Shown one piece after another: positions 20,990-31,948 of a DNA stretch of 64,000 bases. Below the pieces are notes generated by a model. That model had not been told where the DNA came from. It saw nothing but the letters and a program-made list of their open reading frames with translations, and made no database searches. Source of the stretch: Simmondsia chinensis (taxonomy: Eukaryota; Streptophyta; Magnoliopsida; Caryophyllales; Simmondsiaceae); assembly GCA_018398585.1 (NCBI GenBank), contig JAGTTD010000024.1, positions 5,050,071 to 5,114,070 of the forward strand. Reading direction: 5' to 3'. Position 1 is the first letter of the stretch. Each line of letters opens with the position of its first letter. The position numbers were made by a program, and so were the translations under genes.

Positions 20990-22074
20990 GACACTGCCCT
21001 AGAAAAAACCTAGGACATCAAGGATCTCACTCCACACCCCGGAATCAACCCAACAAGGAATACCATGCTCTTTGTTGCATTTGAGGAGAGCCCCAACAGA
21101 GCAGCAAAGTGATCAAGAACCCCATGAATGACTGTCACACTATCGAGATCATCTTTGCAAAAGATTATCAGGTCATCAGCAAAGCAAAGATGAGTGACCT
21201 ATGAGAGTCGACAGCTCAAATGAAAGTGGAAATGAGGGACATCAATAGCCAAGAAGACCATGGAGGCCCTCCATAGCAATGACAAAAAGGTAGGGGGAGA
21301 GTGGATCCCCTTAGCAGACACCAAGATTGTAACTGAAAAATCATTGGAATTCACCATTGATGGCAATAGAGAATCAAGCTGTAGAAAAGCACTCCCAAAT
21401 CAATCCAGTCATAACTTTTAGAATCCCCATGCACTGCATGACAGCTAAAATATGGAGTCAAATGGCACCGTGTTAAAAGCTTTGTGAATGTCAACCTTCA
21501 GGGCACAGCTCTATGAAACCTGAAGGTGATAGTGACACATAAGCTCCCGAGTCAGAAGAATACTGTTAGAGATCTTTTGTCCATGTACAAAAGCTATTTG
21601 CGCATCATCTATAAGCTTTGGAAGGATTCTATTTAGCCTATTTGTAAGGATCTTAGTAATACACTTGTAGATCATAATGCAATAGAAGATAGAGGAAAAA
21701 CCTCCAAAAGTCGAGGGATTCTCCACCTTCGAGACTAAATTGATCCTAGTGGTGTTCAAGGCGCCTAGCATGCACCTTGAAACAAAGAAAGATTGTACTA
21801 CTCTGATGACATTACCATCGACATCCTCCCAAGGCCTTTTAAAAAAGAGGGAGTTGTAACAATCGGGCCTTGGAGCCCAATCATCTCTAATAGAGAATAT
21901 GACATCCTGCACCTTAGTGGCTGAAATTGGAGAAATCAATGAGCGGGCCCTGTCCTCAAAAGTACAAGCCTCAAAGAGATAAAAAACGTCATCAGTTAGG
22001 GGACCACTAGGCTCAATTAGGAGCTCCTTAAAGAAAGAAATCCTAGAGGACGATATCACCTGCTCACCATACAT
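20990..22074 (-). pseudogene. L1 LINE reverse transcriptase, broken
   Basis: The N-terminal part (22074-21511) has RISFFKELL, APRPDCYNSLFFKRPWEDV, LVSKVENPSTFGGFSSI and HGQKISNSILLTRELM, the fingers region of plant L1 reverse transcriptase. Further on, GDPLSPYLFVIAMEG (about 21320-21270) and THLCFADDLIIFC (about 21195-21155) are visible in the decayed frame, so the catalytic F-A-D-D is still legible. A stop codon stands directly before the GDPLSPYLF motif. It is a non-functional copy. Confidence 0.7.
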
Positions 22075-23107
22075 TTACACCTCATTTGGGCTTACAATAG
22101 AAGAAATCCGGTTCCTAGCCTGCTTATAAAGGACAGACCTGTAGAAGAACCGAGTGCTCTGGTCACCAAGCGAGAGCCACTGAATATAATACTTCTGACG
22201 GTAGAATGTCTTCTCATCCTAACGAAGCCTCGACTACTCACGATGTAGACAACAATTCTCAAGTCTCAGCATGGGGCTCTTAGGGTCCTCATCCAACGCC
22301 CTCTAACCCAAAGCTCAAGCGTCTCTAATCACCTCTACCCGAGTTGAGATGTGGCGGAAATGATGAGTATTAAGGGCTTTCAGCTCAATCTTCAACATTT
22401 TTAGCTTTCAAGTGAGTTGAAATGTAGGAGTGCTCCCAATACCAATGCTCCAAACCCTCCTCACTGTTGGAAGGAAATCAACAAGATCTACCCAGAAGCT
22501 AAAGAACTTGCAAGGAAGCTGATAGGTGCGAATTCCCTAAGTCCCCTAATAATGATCGCATTGCAATCAGAAGTAGCAGAGTGAGGCAAAAACTCAACAA
22601 AAGCCTCCGAGAAATCACATAGCTAGCCCTCACTAACAAGGCACCAATCAAGGCGCTTGAGGATTAGAGTGTCCCCATCAACATCTTTGGACCACTTAAA
22701 ACGAAGTCCACAGAAAGAAAGAGTAGTGAGCTCAGCCTTAATGAAGCATTCCTAAAAATCCTCCATATGCCCCGGCTATTGCACCTGTTTGAAGGGCTAA
22801 GATGGTGTTGAAATTTCCAAGAAGGATCCAAGGAGCTCCCTGAAGACCAGTACTAACAATTCTCAGGTAATCCCAAGGCTCCTTGCATGGCCCTAACTCA
22901 TTAAAGCTATAAACAAAGGTGGCGTAGAAACCATCAAGTTGATTTACAAGTTTTTTAAAAGTTGACCCCTAAACAAGTTTAGGAGGGTGAATAGAAATAT
23001 TAAAAAATGTTAGTTTACTCTTATGTCTGCTAGTTAAAGGATTAAGAAGTTTATTTTTAAAATTATTCTATTTATTTTATAGAGGAAGAATGATTAAAAA
23101 AAATAAA

Positions 23108-24525
23108 CACTGAACTAGGTCTATATAAATTTTTTAGTACTGTATTTATTAAGTTAGAAAGAAAAGTATTTTACTAGTGTTAATGAATTTTTTTAGTACA
23201 AAATTAGGATTGAACTAATTTTTTTAGCACAACGTGGTGGAGTTTGAAAACTACTTGCCGCCTTCGTAAATGGAGAAAAAAAGCACATTTTAATAAATCA
23301 AAAATAATTAATAAAATATCAAACTATCACTACATGAATCTTTTTGTACTATACTTGCAAAAGTGAAAAATGTATTGTACCAGCCAAAATGAGTTCTTTT
23401 AGTTTGCAATAGGTATAAACTAATTTTTTTAAGCAATTATGGTGTTAAGCACTTGCCTATATACTTGCAAACCCTAAATGACTGTGACTTTTACGTGATG
23501 AATATGTAATTCTAATTATCAATTGTTATGATGACATGATGTTTTATGCTTTCCTTCCTTTTCATAGCGCAACTTGATTCTATGGCAAATAAATCAAACA
23601 TATGCATGGGTATCCCTGTTGTAATCCAATGTCTTTTCGCTCATAAAATACTAATATGAAACATAATTTTGACAATATATAGGTACATTTTGCTCTAATT
23701 TGGTAAATTTTAATGGCATTCAGCAAATTTTGTTCTGAAATGCTAACATAGAAAATACATATTACAATAATCTGTGCCACTTTAGCAATTCGCCAATTCT
23801 ATCTAAAATGCATCAAATTTTTACAAAAAAATGGAAAATATAATATATGCCTTATTAGCAGTTAGTATTTAAAATTCATCGCACTTTTTATAAAAACTTG
23901 ATTAAATTGGAGGGTACCTAGATAATAAGATAATGAAACATCATATTTTTTTTGTATGTATTAAAATATACAGGTACCATGATAATAAATTATCAAACCT
24001 TAAAATACCCATGTTATGAAGTCCCTAAACTTAATATATATAAAACATCAAACTTATTGGTTTGAATCAACAACTCAAATAATAACATGAAAGATAATAC
24101 ACAACAACACACGAGAATATACTTAAAAATTATTCTTTTATGTCATGAAAGATAAAAAAAGGATGCCAATCAAATATTTAGGCAAGTATTAGACATTATA
24201 CAATGTTTAAAAATATTAGTTTATGTCTAATGTAATACTAAAAAAATACATTTTGGCTAGTACAATACTTTTTTTTAACTTTTGTGAGTATAATGCTATA
24301 AAAACTCATATAAGAATAATTTGGTGTTTTATTAATTATTTTCTATATATTAAAATGTACTCCCCACTTGCAAAGATGGTAAGTGGACTTCAAACTCCAC
24401 TACGTAGTGCCAAAAAAATTAGATCATTCTTAGTTTGGTGGCCAAAAAATTTATTAATACTAGTAGAATACCTTTTTTTTTAACTTTACAAATACAGTAC
24501 TAAAAAAATCATATAAGCTTGAGTG
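23108..24525. mobile_element. Foldback-type element with ~360-bp inverted arms
   Basis: The left arm (about 23108-23470) and the right arm (about 24165-24525) are diverged inverted copies. For example, TTTTTTAGTACTGTATTT on the left matches the reverse complement of AAATACAGTACTAAAAAA on the right. GTGGTGGAGTTTGAAAACTA matches the reverse complement of 24378-24400, and TTGTACCAGCCAAAATG matches 24248-24265. About 700 bp of AT-rich, non-coding sequence lies between. The ends begin CACTGAAC/CACTCAAG, but the similarity fades outward and no duplication is clear. It is a non-autonomous DNA element of uncertain superfamily. Confidence 0.65.
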
Positions 24526-24603
24526 TTTTTTTTCATTATTTTTCTTTTTTAGAGCCTAAGATTATGTTGTTGATTGTCTATAAGAAATGGATAAAAGGGT
24601 ATC

Positions 24604-25113
24604 TGTTGGAAAAAATAAACAAAAATTATACCTCAATAGCGTGGAAATGAAGAGTTACCGATGAAGTAGAGCTGAGCGAGGCACGGATCACGCTTTCTTT
24701 AAGACGGTTTTCACGCTCCTACGGATAAGCCCGATGCAGTAGGTAAACAGCGCGCAGTCCCCAGGATACAACGCTCAGCTATCGCCAATGCTCTTAGACC
24801 CTGTACTGATCTAAGAGGCCAAAACTACCAAACACTCTTAATTCAAAATAAAAGATGGGAATTATAAGCAAGTAGAAGAAGGAGAAAGCTTGTTGTTGTG
24901 TATCCAAAATATCACATTTTAATCCCTATTTATAGGGTAAAACAAGATCAAAGCACTAAATAATAAAATTAATTTTTTCCTCCCGTTGAATATTAAACAC
25001 CCAGCTAATGCATCTGCCGTTGGGTATTCAAAGCCCATCTAAATGCTTTTAATTTTGGCCACTGTACCGTTGGGCCTGCGTTACAGTAGTGCCCAACGGC
25101 ACTTTGTTATTTA

Positions 25114-25147
<34 letters not shown>

Positions 25148-25196
25148 TTTTTTTTTAAAAAGAAGAGCAAATAGGAATTTTTATTAAAAACCAACA
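24604..25196 (-). repeat. 3' LTR of Copia A
   Basis: In plus-strand view it begins TGTTGGAAAAAATAAAC and ends AAAAACCAACA. It includes a TATA-like CTATTTATAG near 24930 and a (TTA)n/poly-T stretch at 25105-25155. Confidence 0.92.
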
Positions 25197-25210
25197 ATTC
25201 CCCTCCTTTT
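25197..25210 (-). other. Polypurine tract of Copia A
   Basis: On the minus strand AAAAGGAGGGGAAT ends exactly at the 3' LTR. It marks plus-strand priming and confirms the orientation. Confidence 0.8.
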
Positions 25211-25718
25211 AATAAAAATTTGAGTTAAGCAGAACTTTCATACATCATAAAGGTGGCCTTGCCTTGAAACCCTTACTAGTGTTTCAACAATTCTGGTACT
25301 AGTGTCAAAGTGGACTTAGCCTTGAAACTTTAACTTCTTGAAGGCACGTAGAACGTATCACACATACGAAAGCTCAAAGTGTACATCAGTTTTGGAAGTT
25401 TGCACATTATGGCCCTGTGCATTCCTGGATTTCATGAGCGCTCTAGAGAACTTGCCCGAGTTCTCATAAAAGGCGGCCTTTACCTCTACGCTCATACAGG
25501 TGAGTCCGTCAAGAATGTGCTCATGGCCACACATCCCACCCGTATGGGCTACAGACTAAATTAAGAGCTGAATTAGCTCAACCTTAATTACGGCCACAAG
25601 TAAGCATGCTCGACACCATAGGGATAGGCTATCAATTAATATCAAATAAGGCATGCTACCCCCGTTACTCTATGATTCGTTTGTCCCTTTTCAGGGTATC
25701 CTCATGAGCAACTTATTC

Positions 25719-27714
25719 TTATTTGGGCTTCAGCCCCATCCCCCTCGATGTCATCCAGATCTTATCTCTAGCTAGAGCTTTTGTTAACGGATCAGCAATA
25801 TTATTATGTGACCTCACATGAACAACATTCACGGCGCCATTAGTAAGATGTTCTCTTACTATACTATGTTTTCTTCTCACAGACCTGGATTTTCCGTTAT
25901 AGTATTTATTATGCACACGTCCAATCGCCGTAGTGCTATCACAATGCAACAATATGGATGGCACTGGTTTCTCCCACATAGGGATATCATTTAATAAGTT
26001 TCTCAACCAGTTTGCCTCATCACAGGCTATAGATAGAGCAATAAGCTCTGCCTCCATTGTCGATTTTGCTATAATTGTTTGCTTCTTCGATTTCCAACAT
26101 ATTGCACCACCACCTAAGGTGAACACATACCCACTAGTAGACACAACGTCTCCAGTGTGAGAATTCCAATCTACATCACAAAAACCTTCAACAACAGCTA
26201 GAAATCTATTATAACATAAAGCATAATTCACAGTCCTTTTTAGAAATCTCATTAGACGATTAATAGCAGTCCAATGAAGAAAAGATGGTTTGTGTGTGAA
26301 CCTACTCAAAACACCAACTACATAAGCAATGTCAGGACGTGATGTATCAGCAGCATATCTGAGACGACCAATAATTTTAGCATATTCACTTTGATTAATA
26401 ACATCCTCATTCTGTTCAGTGGGAACCAAGTTAACATTTGGATCTAACGGTGTGCTAGCAGGCTTACAATCATAGTATTTAAATTTTCTCATGATCTTTT
26501 CTACATAATGAGATTGATCAAGTAAAATGCCATTGCTAAACCTATTTAATTTCATACCAAGGATAACGTTAGCCACGCCCATATCTTTCATGTCAAAGTT
26601 CCTTTTGAGCATAGTCTTTCTAGAATTTATGACATCTAGATTAGTGCCGAAAATTAGTAAGTCATCTACATACAAGCTAATCATCACATGAGAGATGCCA
26701 ACAGACTTATAATATATACATTTGTCACTCTCATTTATTTTAAACCCATTATCTGCGAGACAAGCATCGAATTTTTCATGCCTTTGTTTAGGGGCTTGTT
26801 TAAGCCCATATAGAGACTTAGTTAATTTACACACTTTATGTTCGCTACCTGGTTCTACAAACCCTTCAGGTTGGTCCATGTAAATTTCTTCAATTAAGTC
26901 TCCATGTAAGAATGTCGTTTTTACATCCATTTGATGTATTTCTACATTGTGTACAGCGGCTATGGCAACTAGCACCCGAATAGAAGAGACTTTAGCTACG
27001 GGTGAGTATGTATCAAAGAACTCAATATCCTCCTTCTGTGTAAAGCCTTTTGCTACTAACCTAACTTTAAACTTATCTATAGAACTATCAGGCTTACGTT
27101 TTCTTCTAAGAACCCACTTACATCCTATAGTTCTGCAACCTTCGGGTAGATCTACTACCTTCCATGTTTTATTAGCACGTAAAGAGTCCATTTCATCATT
27201 AATCGCTTCTCTCCAAAATTCACAATCAGGTGAGGTGAGAGCTTCCTGTATGGACTTAGGTTCATCTTCGACTAAACATATTACATCTTCAATAACAAGA
27301 GGATGTTCTTGTATATTATAAATTAAAATAATCGGGCCAAAATCCTTTTGAATCCTTGATCTCTTACTTCTTCTAGGTTCTACGGTTGAAGAATCTATTG
27401 GAAACGTATTGTCAGGTTCAACCTCTGAGGAATTTTCAATATGCCCATCAATTTTTGTTTTAAACGGAAACTTATCTTCATGAAATATAGCATCCATTGT
27501 CTCTAAAACTATATTATCCTCTAGATTCAAGAATCTATATGCTTTACTATGAAAGGCATATCCTATAAAGACACACCCGATAGCTCTTTCTCCTAATTTG
27601 AGAATTTTGGGGTCTGTTTTCCTAGCAAAGGCTAAACAACCCCAAACCTTTAAGTAATTCAAGTTAGGTCGTCTCCCTCTCCATAATTCATAAGGTGTTT
27701 GGAGTAATTTTTTT
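25719..27714 (-). pseudogene. Copia A pol, integrase end plus reverse transcriptase and RNase H
   Basis: From the A-run at 27708-27714 the frame reads TPYELWRGRRPNLNYLKVWG (integrase C-terminal part). The reverse-transcriptase core follows: WKVVDLPEGCRTIGCKWVLR, QMDVKTTFLHGDLIEEIYM, SLYGLKQAPKQ, and the catalytic SLYVDDLLIFGTN. RNase H follows with FCDVDWNSHTGD, TSGYVFTLGGGAICWKSKKQ and STMEAELIALS, ending near HVRSHNNIADPLTKALARD and a stop at 25719. All catalytic signatures look intact. The only break is the single-base frameshift at its upstream edge. It would copy retrotransposon RNA into DNA inside virus-like particles. Confidence 0.88.
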
Positions 27715-28780
27715 CTGAGGTACTCTGTTAAAAATATAATTGGCAGTGAGTATAGCCTCCCCCCATAAATTCTTAGGTGCACTAGCGCTAACCATCATAG
27801 CATTAGTATAGCCAATTAGTGTCCTGTTTTTACGTTCTGCCACCCCATTTGAGGGAGGAGAGTAACCGGGAGTAATTTCATGCACTATCCCTTCCGAACG
27901 AATAAAGTCTATTAACCCTAAAGTCTCATATTCCCTACCTCTATCAGTTCTAAAACTTTTAATCTTTTTATTAAAGCGATTCTCTACTTCTCTCACAAAA
28001 ATTTTTAATTTTTTGAATGCTTCATTTTTATTTTTAATTAAGTAGACATAGGTGTATTTAGAAAAATCATCGATAAATGTTATAAAATATCTTTTACCAC
28101 CACGGGTTAAAATTCCTTCAAATTCACATATATCAGAATGAATGAGTTCTAATAATTCGGTACTCCTATGAACCAACTTGTGAGGGCTTTTACTAATCTT
28201 GGTCAGACTACAATTTTTACATTTTTCAAACTTATTACTAAGTTTAAGAATTAAACCAAGAAAGCACATAGAGTTCATATACTTACTATTAACATGACAA
28301 AGACGTGCATGCCAAACGTTCGCACAAGAAACAATATAAACGGAAACTGAGTTATCTTTATTCATTTCAATGTTTAACTTGAACATACCATCACATGCAA
28401 ACCCTTTCCCAGCAAAGACATTATTTTTGGTGATCACGTATTGGTCAAATTCAATAGTTTGCTTAAAATCCCCTTCATTTAGCAAATATCCCGACATTAG
28501 ATTTTTGCGGATTTCAGGGGTATGTAACACATCCTTAAGGGTCAAAACACGACCAGAAGTAAATTTAATTTCAATTTCACCAATGTCTAAAACTTTAGTC
28601 GTGTGAGAATCACCAAGTAACACTTTTTTCTCAACCTTTAGCGGGGAATAGGTCTTAAACAAATTTCGGTCATGACAAACATGTCTAGAGGCACCCGTGT
28701 CAGCCCACCATCCATCGTAATTCTCTAACAAATTGATTTCTGTTAGCATAGCCACAAGTGGCTCCTCGGTCACATTTAGT
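27688..28780 (-). pseudogene. Copia A protease and integrase segment of pol
   Basis: Protease: WWADTGASRHVCHD carries the D-T-G-A active site. The integrase zinc region is WHARLCHVNSKYMNSM with CKNCSLTK (H..H..C..C). The integrase core has IHSDICEFEG, FITFIDDFSKYTYVYLI, SFRTDRGREYE and GYSPPSNGVAERKNRTL, giving the D,D-35-E residues. It ends in NLWGEAILTANYIFNRVPQK, where an A7 run shifts the frame. Its upstream junction with gag is shifted by one base near 28775, at an AAA. Apart from these two points the frame is fully open. Confidence 0.87.
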
Positions 28781-29734
28781 TTGAGGTGTGGGTCCATTTT
28801 TCCTATAACGACAATCTCTGGCAAAATGACCCATTTTTCCACAATTGAAACAAGCAACATTAGTACGTTTATGTTGCCCTTGACCATTAGGTGGGTTGCC
28901 TTGTTTTTTATATTTCTGACCGAATTTAGAACCATTTTTAGGACCATTTTTACAATGTCCATTATATTTCATTCCATTCCCCTTAGGTTTTAGATAGGCA
29001 TTGGATTTGTTATTTTGACCCTTAGGAGTGTTTTCCTGAGCAGAAATAAAATTTACCTGATTGCGGTCTCCATTAGTTACCTCATTGTTGTCTTGTTTTC
29101 TAGCTTCTTCTTCACATTGTAGTCGAACCGTAAGGGTCTTGGTTGTTAGCTCCTTTTGCTTGTGACGAAGCCTCTTTTGGAATTCTTTCCAACACTCGGG
29201 AAGTTTGTCTATTATAGCAGCTACTTGCATTTGCTCATCTATTTTTACGCCCTCAGTTTTGATGTCATTAACAAGATTGAGGAGTTCTCGTATTTGTATT
29301 TGGACCGACTTATCCTCTACCATTTGAAAACGGAAAAATTTGCTACAAGTATACTTTTTCACCCCGGCTTGTTCAGTATCATATTTTTCTTGTAGCGCCA
29401 TCCAAATTTCATTTGCACTTTCATAGTTAAGAGAGTAATAATCATAAAGGTCATCGAAAAGGCAATTGAGAATATAATTTTTGCAATTTTCTTCATCATT
29501 TTGCCATTTTTCAACCAAGGTAGCATGTTTCTTTTTTTCCTCATCACTCATTTTAGTGACATTTTTTTCATTAGGGTCCTCGTTGTTGAGAATCCATACT
29601 ACCTTCATGAGTTTTAAATAAAATAAGACCTTTTTTGCCCAACGTTTGAAATGTTCACCGGAAAAATGGAACGGCTTGTTAAGATCATTGGAAATAGGTG
29701 TAGTAGAGGTAGTATTGGCTATAGTGGAATCCAT
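28700..29734 (-). CDS. Copia A gag
   Basis: The start is the ATG at 29734 (MDSTIANTTSTTPISNDLNK), 15 bases after the 5' LTR. An upstream in-frame ATG lies inside the LTR and is less likely. The protein contains FSGEHFKRWAKKVLFYLKLM and the UBN2-type gag core (YESANEIWMALQEKYDTEQA, LPECWKEFQKRLRHKQKEL). A CCHC zinc knuckle, CFNCGKMGHFARDC, follows. It forms the particle and binds RNA. The frame ends at 28700, after leaving the pol frame near 28775. Homologous elements usually carry gag and pol in one frame, so the shift is either a mutation or a slippage site. Confidence 0.85.
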   Translation of the reverse strand: MDSTIANTTSTTPISNDLNKPFHFSGEHFKRWAKKVLFYLKLMKVVWILNNEDPNEKNVTKMSDEEKKKHATLVEKWQNDEENCKNYILNCLFDDLYDYYSLNYESANEIWMALQEKYDTEQAGVKKYTCSKFFRFQMVEDKSVQIQIRELLNLVNDIKTEGVKIDEQMQVAAIIDKLPECWKEFQKRLRHKQKELTTKTLTVRLQCEEEARKQDNNEVTNGDRNQVNFISAQENTPKGQNNKSNAYLKPKGNGMKYNGHCKNGPKNGSKFGQKYKKQGNPPNGQGQHKRTNVACFNCGKMGHFARDCRYRKNGPTPQTKCDRGATCGYANRNQFVRELRWMVG

Positions 29735-29749
29735 GAACCGTCTTAAAAT
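29735..29749 (-). other. Copia A primer-binding region, non-canonical
   Basis: On the minus strand the bases right after the 5' LTR are ATTTTAAGACGGTTC. This lacks the TGG that pairs with a tRNA 3' end. It is complementary over 12 of 13 bases to a site inside the LTR (29844-29856). See findings. Confidence 0.5.
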
Positions 29750-30259
29750 TGTTGGAAAAAATAAACAAAAATTATACCTCAATAGTGTGGAAATGAAGAG
29801 TTACCGATGAAGTAGAGCTGAGCGAGGCACGGATCACGCTTTCTTTAAGACGGTTTCCACGCTCCTACGGATAAGCCCGATGCAGTAGGTAAATAGCGCG
29901 CCGTCCCCAGGATACAACGCTCAGCTATCGCCAACGCTCTTAGACCCTGCACTGATCTAAGAGGCTAAAACTACCAAACACTCTTAATTCAAAATAAAAG
30001 ATGGGAATTATAAGCAAGTAGAAGAAGGAGAAAGCTTGTTGTTGTGTATCCAAAATATCACATTTTAATCCCTATTTATAGGGTAAAACAAGATCAAAGC
30101 ACTAAATAATAAAATTAATTTTTTCCTCCCGTTGAATATTAAACACCCAGCTAATGCATCTGCCGTTGGGTATTCAAAGCCCATCTAAATGCTTTTAATT
30201 TTGGCCACTGTGCCATTGGGCCTGCGTTACAGTAGTGCCCAACGGCACTTTGTTATTTA

Positions 30260-30305
<46 letters not shown>

Positions 30306-30348
30306 TTTAAAAAGAAGAGCAAATAGGAATTTTTATTAAAAATCAACA
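29750..30348 (-). repeat. 5' LTR of Copia A
   Basis: The ends are TGTTG..CAACA in element orientation, next to the GTATC duplication. A TATA box CTATAAATAG (minus strand, 30072-30081) would place the RNA start about 30 bases further left, near 30045. Confidence 0.92.
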
Positions 30349-30370
30349 GTATCTTTGTGTACACTTCAGG

Positions 30371-31442
30371 GACTTTTTTTGCTAACTAGCATTAAAAAAA
30401 AAAAATTAGAAATTTGGCCCCATTTGAAAAATATTTAGCGAATTGACCCATTTTACTGTAGTAAAGTGGGTGCACGACGTACGAAACGTCGTGCACCAGC
30501 CGTTCCGTACGGCGTGCAACAGTGTGTTTTTTTTATTTTATAGTTTTACCTCTTTAAACTATATTTTCAAAATTCATATACATTAGCTTTTGAGTTACAT
30601 GTATCTAATAAAATAGTTCAAATAATAATGTACAAATGCGTAAACTCGTGATTTTTTGTTGGAAACGTCAACATCTCTTCATTTAAATGTGTCACTCATT
30701 TATATCCTCCTTATTAATAGTATTATAATACCATAGTTCTTGTATGAGATAGTTTAAATAATAATATATATATCACCATCTCCTTATTTAAATGTGTCCT
30801 TCATTTATATCTTCCTTATTAATACTTCAGATAATAATATATATATATACCTTTTAATTTAAATGTATACGTATTTAGTGATTCAAATTATTAAAATTAA
30901 AAATTAAAATATTTTAACAACAACAACAGTCCCAATGCCTAAGGCTCCCGCGAAAGCGGGGTCTGGGGAAGGTGGATGTACGCAGCCTTCCCCCTTCCGG
31001 GTGGAAGAGAGACTGTTTTCGAGGACCCCCAACCTGAATATCATGTCGTCATGGGAGCAGGCATCCTGAAAGCATAAGCACGGGCACATCAAATAGTGCA
31101 AGGCACATAATAGACAAATAGTACAAGGTCAATAGTATGTGATTGAACCTAAGCAAATAAACCAGCCGATAAGTGCGCCCCCTGTGATATTTTTATTTTA
31201 AAAATTAAAATAATTTAAATTAAAAAGAAATTTTATTAATTTTTTTTAATTTTACAGAGGTAAAACAAAAAAAAATAAAATTGGGCATTGTTGCACCCCA
31301 TACGGAACGGCGTGCAACAGACGTACACTGGTGCACGACGTACTTCGCTGCAGTAAAATGGGCCAATTCGCTAAATATTTTTCAAATGGGGCCAAATTTC
31401 TAATTTTTTTAAAAAAATATGCTAGTTAGCAAAAAAAAAGTC
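30371..31442. mobile_element. Mutator-like non-autonomous element with long terminal inverted repeats
   Basis: The left end is GACTTTTTTTGCTAACTAGC and the right end, reverse-complemented, is GACTTTTTTTTTGCTAACTA. Similarity continues inward through AATTTGGCCCCATTTGAAAA, TTTAGCGAATTG and GCACGCCGTTCCGTA for about 150-190 bp. A perfect 9-bp duplication, CACTTCAGG, flanks it (30362-30370 and 31443-31451), as expected for Mutator-like elements. No transposase is present. A TTG-tailed SINE/LINE copy is nested inside (30916-31199). Confidence 0.85.
30916..31199 (-). mobile_element. TTG-tailed SINE or LINE 3'-end copy nested in the Mutator-like element
   Basis: On the minus strand it ends CAGGTTGGGGGTCCTCGAAA, AAGGCTGCGTACATCCACC, CCCCAGACCCCGCTTTCGCG, GGAGCC, TTAGGCATTGGGACTG and (TTG)n, the shared tail. 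Its upstream part is longer than the others and is not 5S-like, so it could be a LINE 3' UTR. AT-rich flanks suggest a duplication of about 16 bp (AAAAATTAAAATATTT), but low complexity makes this uncertain. Confidence 0.6.
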
Positions 31443-31948
31443 CACTTCAGGTGATAATTTATTGGTAATTAAAGTAACAAACATGAAAATAAGTGTCATG
31501 ACAAATCAAAGTGTGATTATTTAGAATATATGAGAAATAATTGCTAAGTTTGATCTACATCATATTTCTCATGTCTAATTACGTTGCACATCACATGGCT
31601 TCAATGAACTGGAACTGAGAGAGCTCTCTTCAAAAGTTAAAGAGAATTGTTTATGCTGATTCACTAATAAAAGTTATCTACCACAGTTTGTCTAGTATTA
31701 TTTTTATCTTAAAAAAGGAAAGTGGATCAAAAAAGAAAACGAAAATAAGCAAAAATTTGGTAATTTCCTTTAACATTTCAATGGCATCGAACAAATTTTT
31801 AAATTTGCAAACTTTATTTTTTAATTTTTGGTCCATCAAATGCGGTGAAATAATTTTCAATTTAAAATCCCAAATATCACATCACATTTTCAACATAGCC
31901 CTTTCATCCTATGATGCAATCTTTTTCATAAATCAAATCAAGTAATCA

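Larger units (their letters stand above)
18588..22935 (-). mobile_element. 5'-truncated, dead L1-type LINE
   Basis: On the minus strand the order is endonuclease remnant (about 22935-22600: GFYATFVYSFNELGPCKEPW and PWILLGNFNTIL), reverse transcriptase (22074-20990), and a C-terminal zf-RVT-like domain (20260-19934, then 19070-18897). The 3' end near 18588 has a short A-run. The endonuclease N-terminus is missing. Frameshifts and stops interrupt it repeatedly. A GCTCGA-rich element (19050-19918) is nested in the C-terminal domain. Confidence 0.75.
24604..30348 (-). mobile_element. Full-length young Copia retrotransposon (Copia A)
   Basis: The 5745-bp element is flanked by the perfect 5-bp duplication GTATC (24599-24603 and 30349-30353). 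Its LTRs (24604-25196 and 29750-30348) differ at roughly nine to ten substitutions plus length changes in a (TTA)n run. Between them, on the minus strand, lie gag, protease, integrase, reverse transcriptase and RNase H in Copia order. Two single-base frameshifts interrupt an otherwise long coding sequence. It lies between the two GDI genes, only 22 bp from the Mutator-like element at 30371. Confidence 0.95.

Noticed and set aside
31688..31945. An 85-codon frame between the Mutator-like element and the tandem repeats.
   Set aside because: Lys/Phe/Asn-rich translation of AT-rich DNA, with no domain and no splice context.
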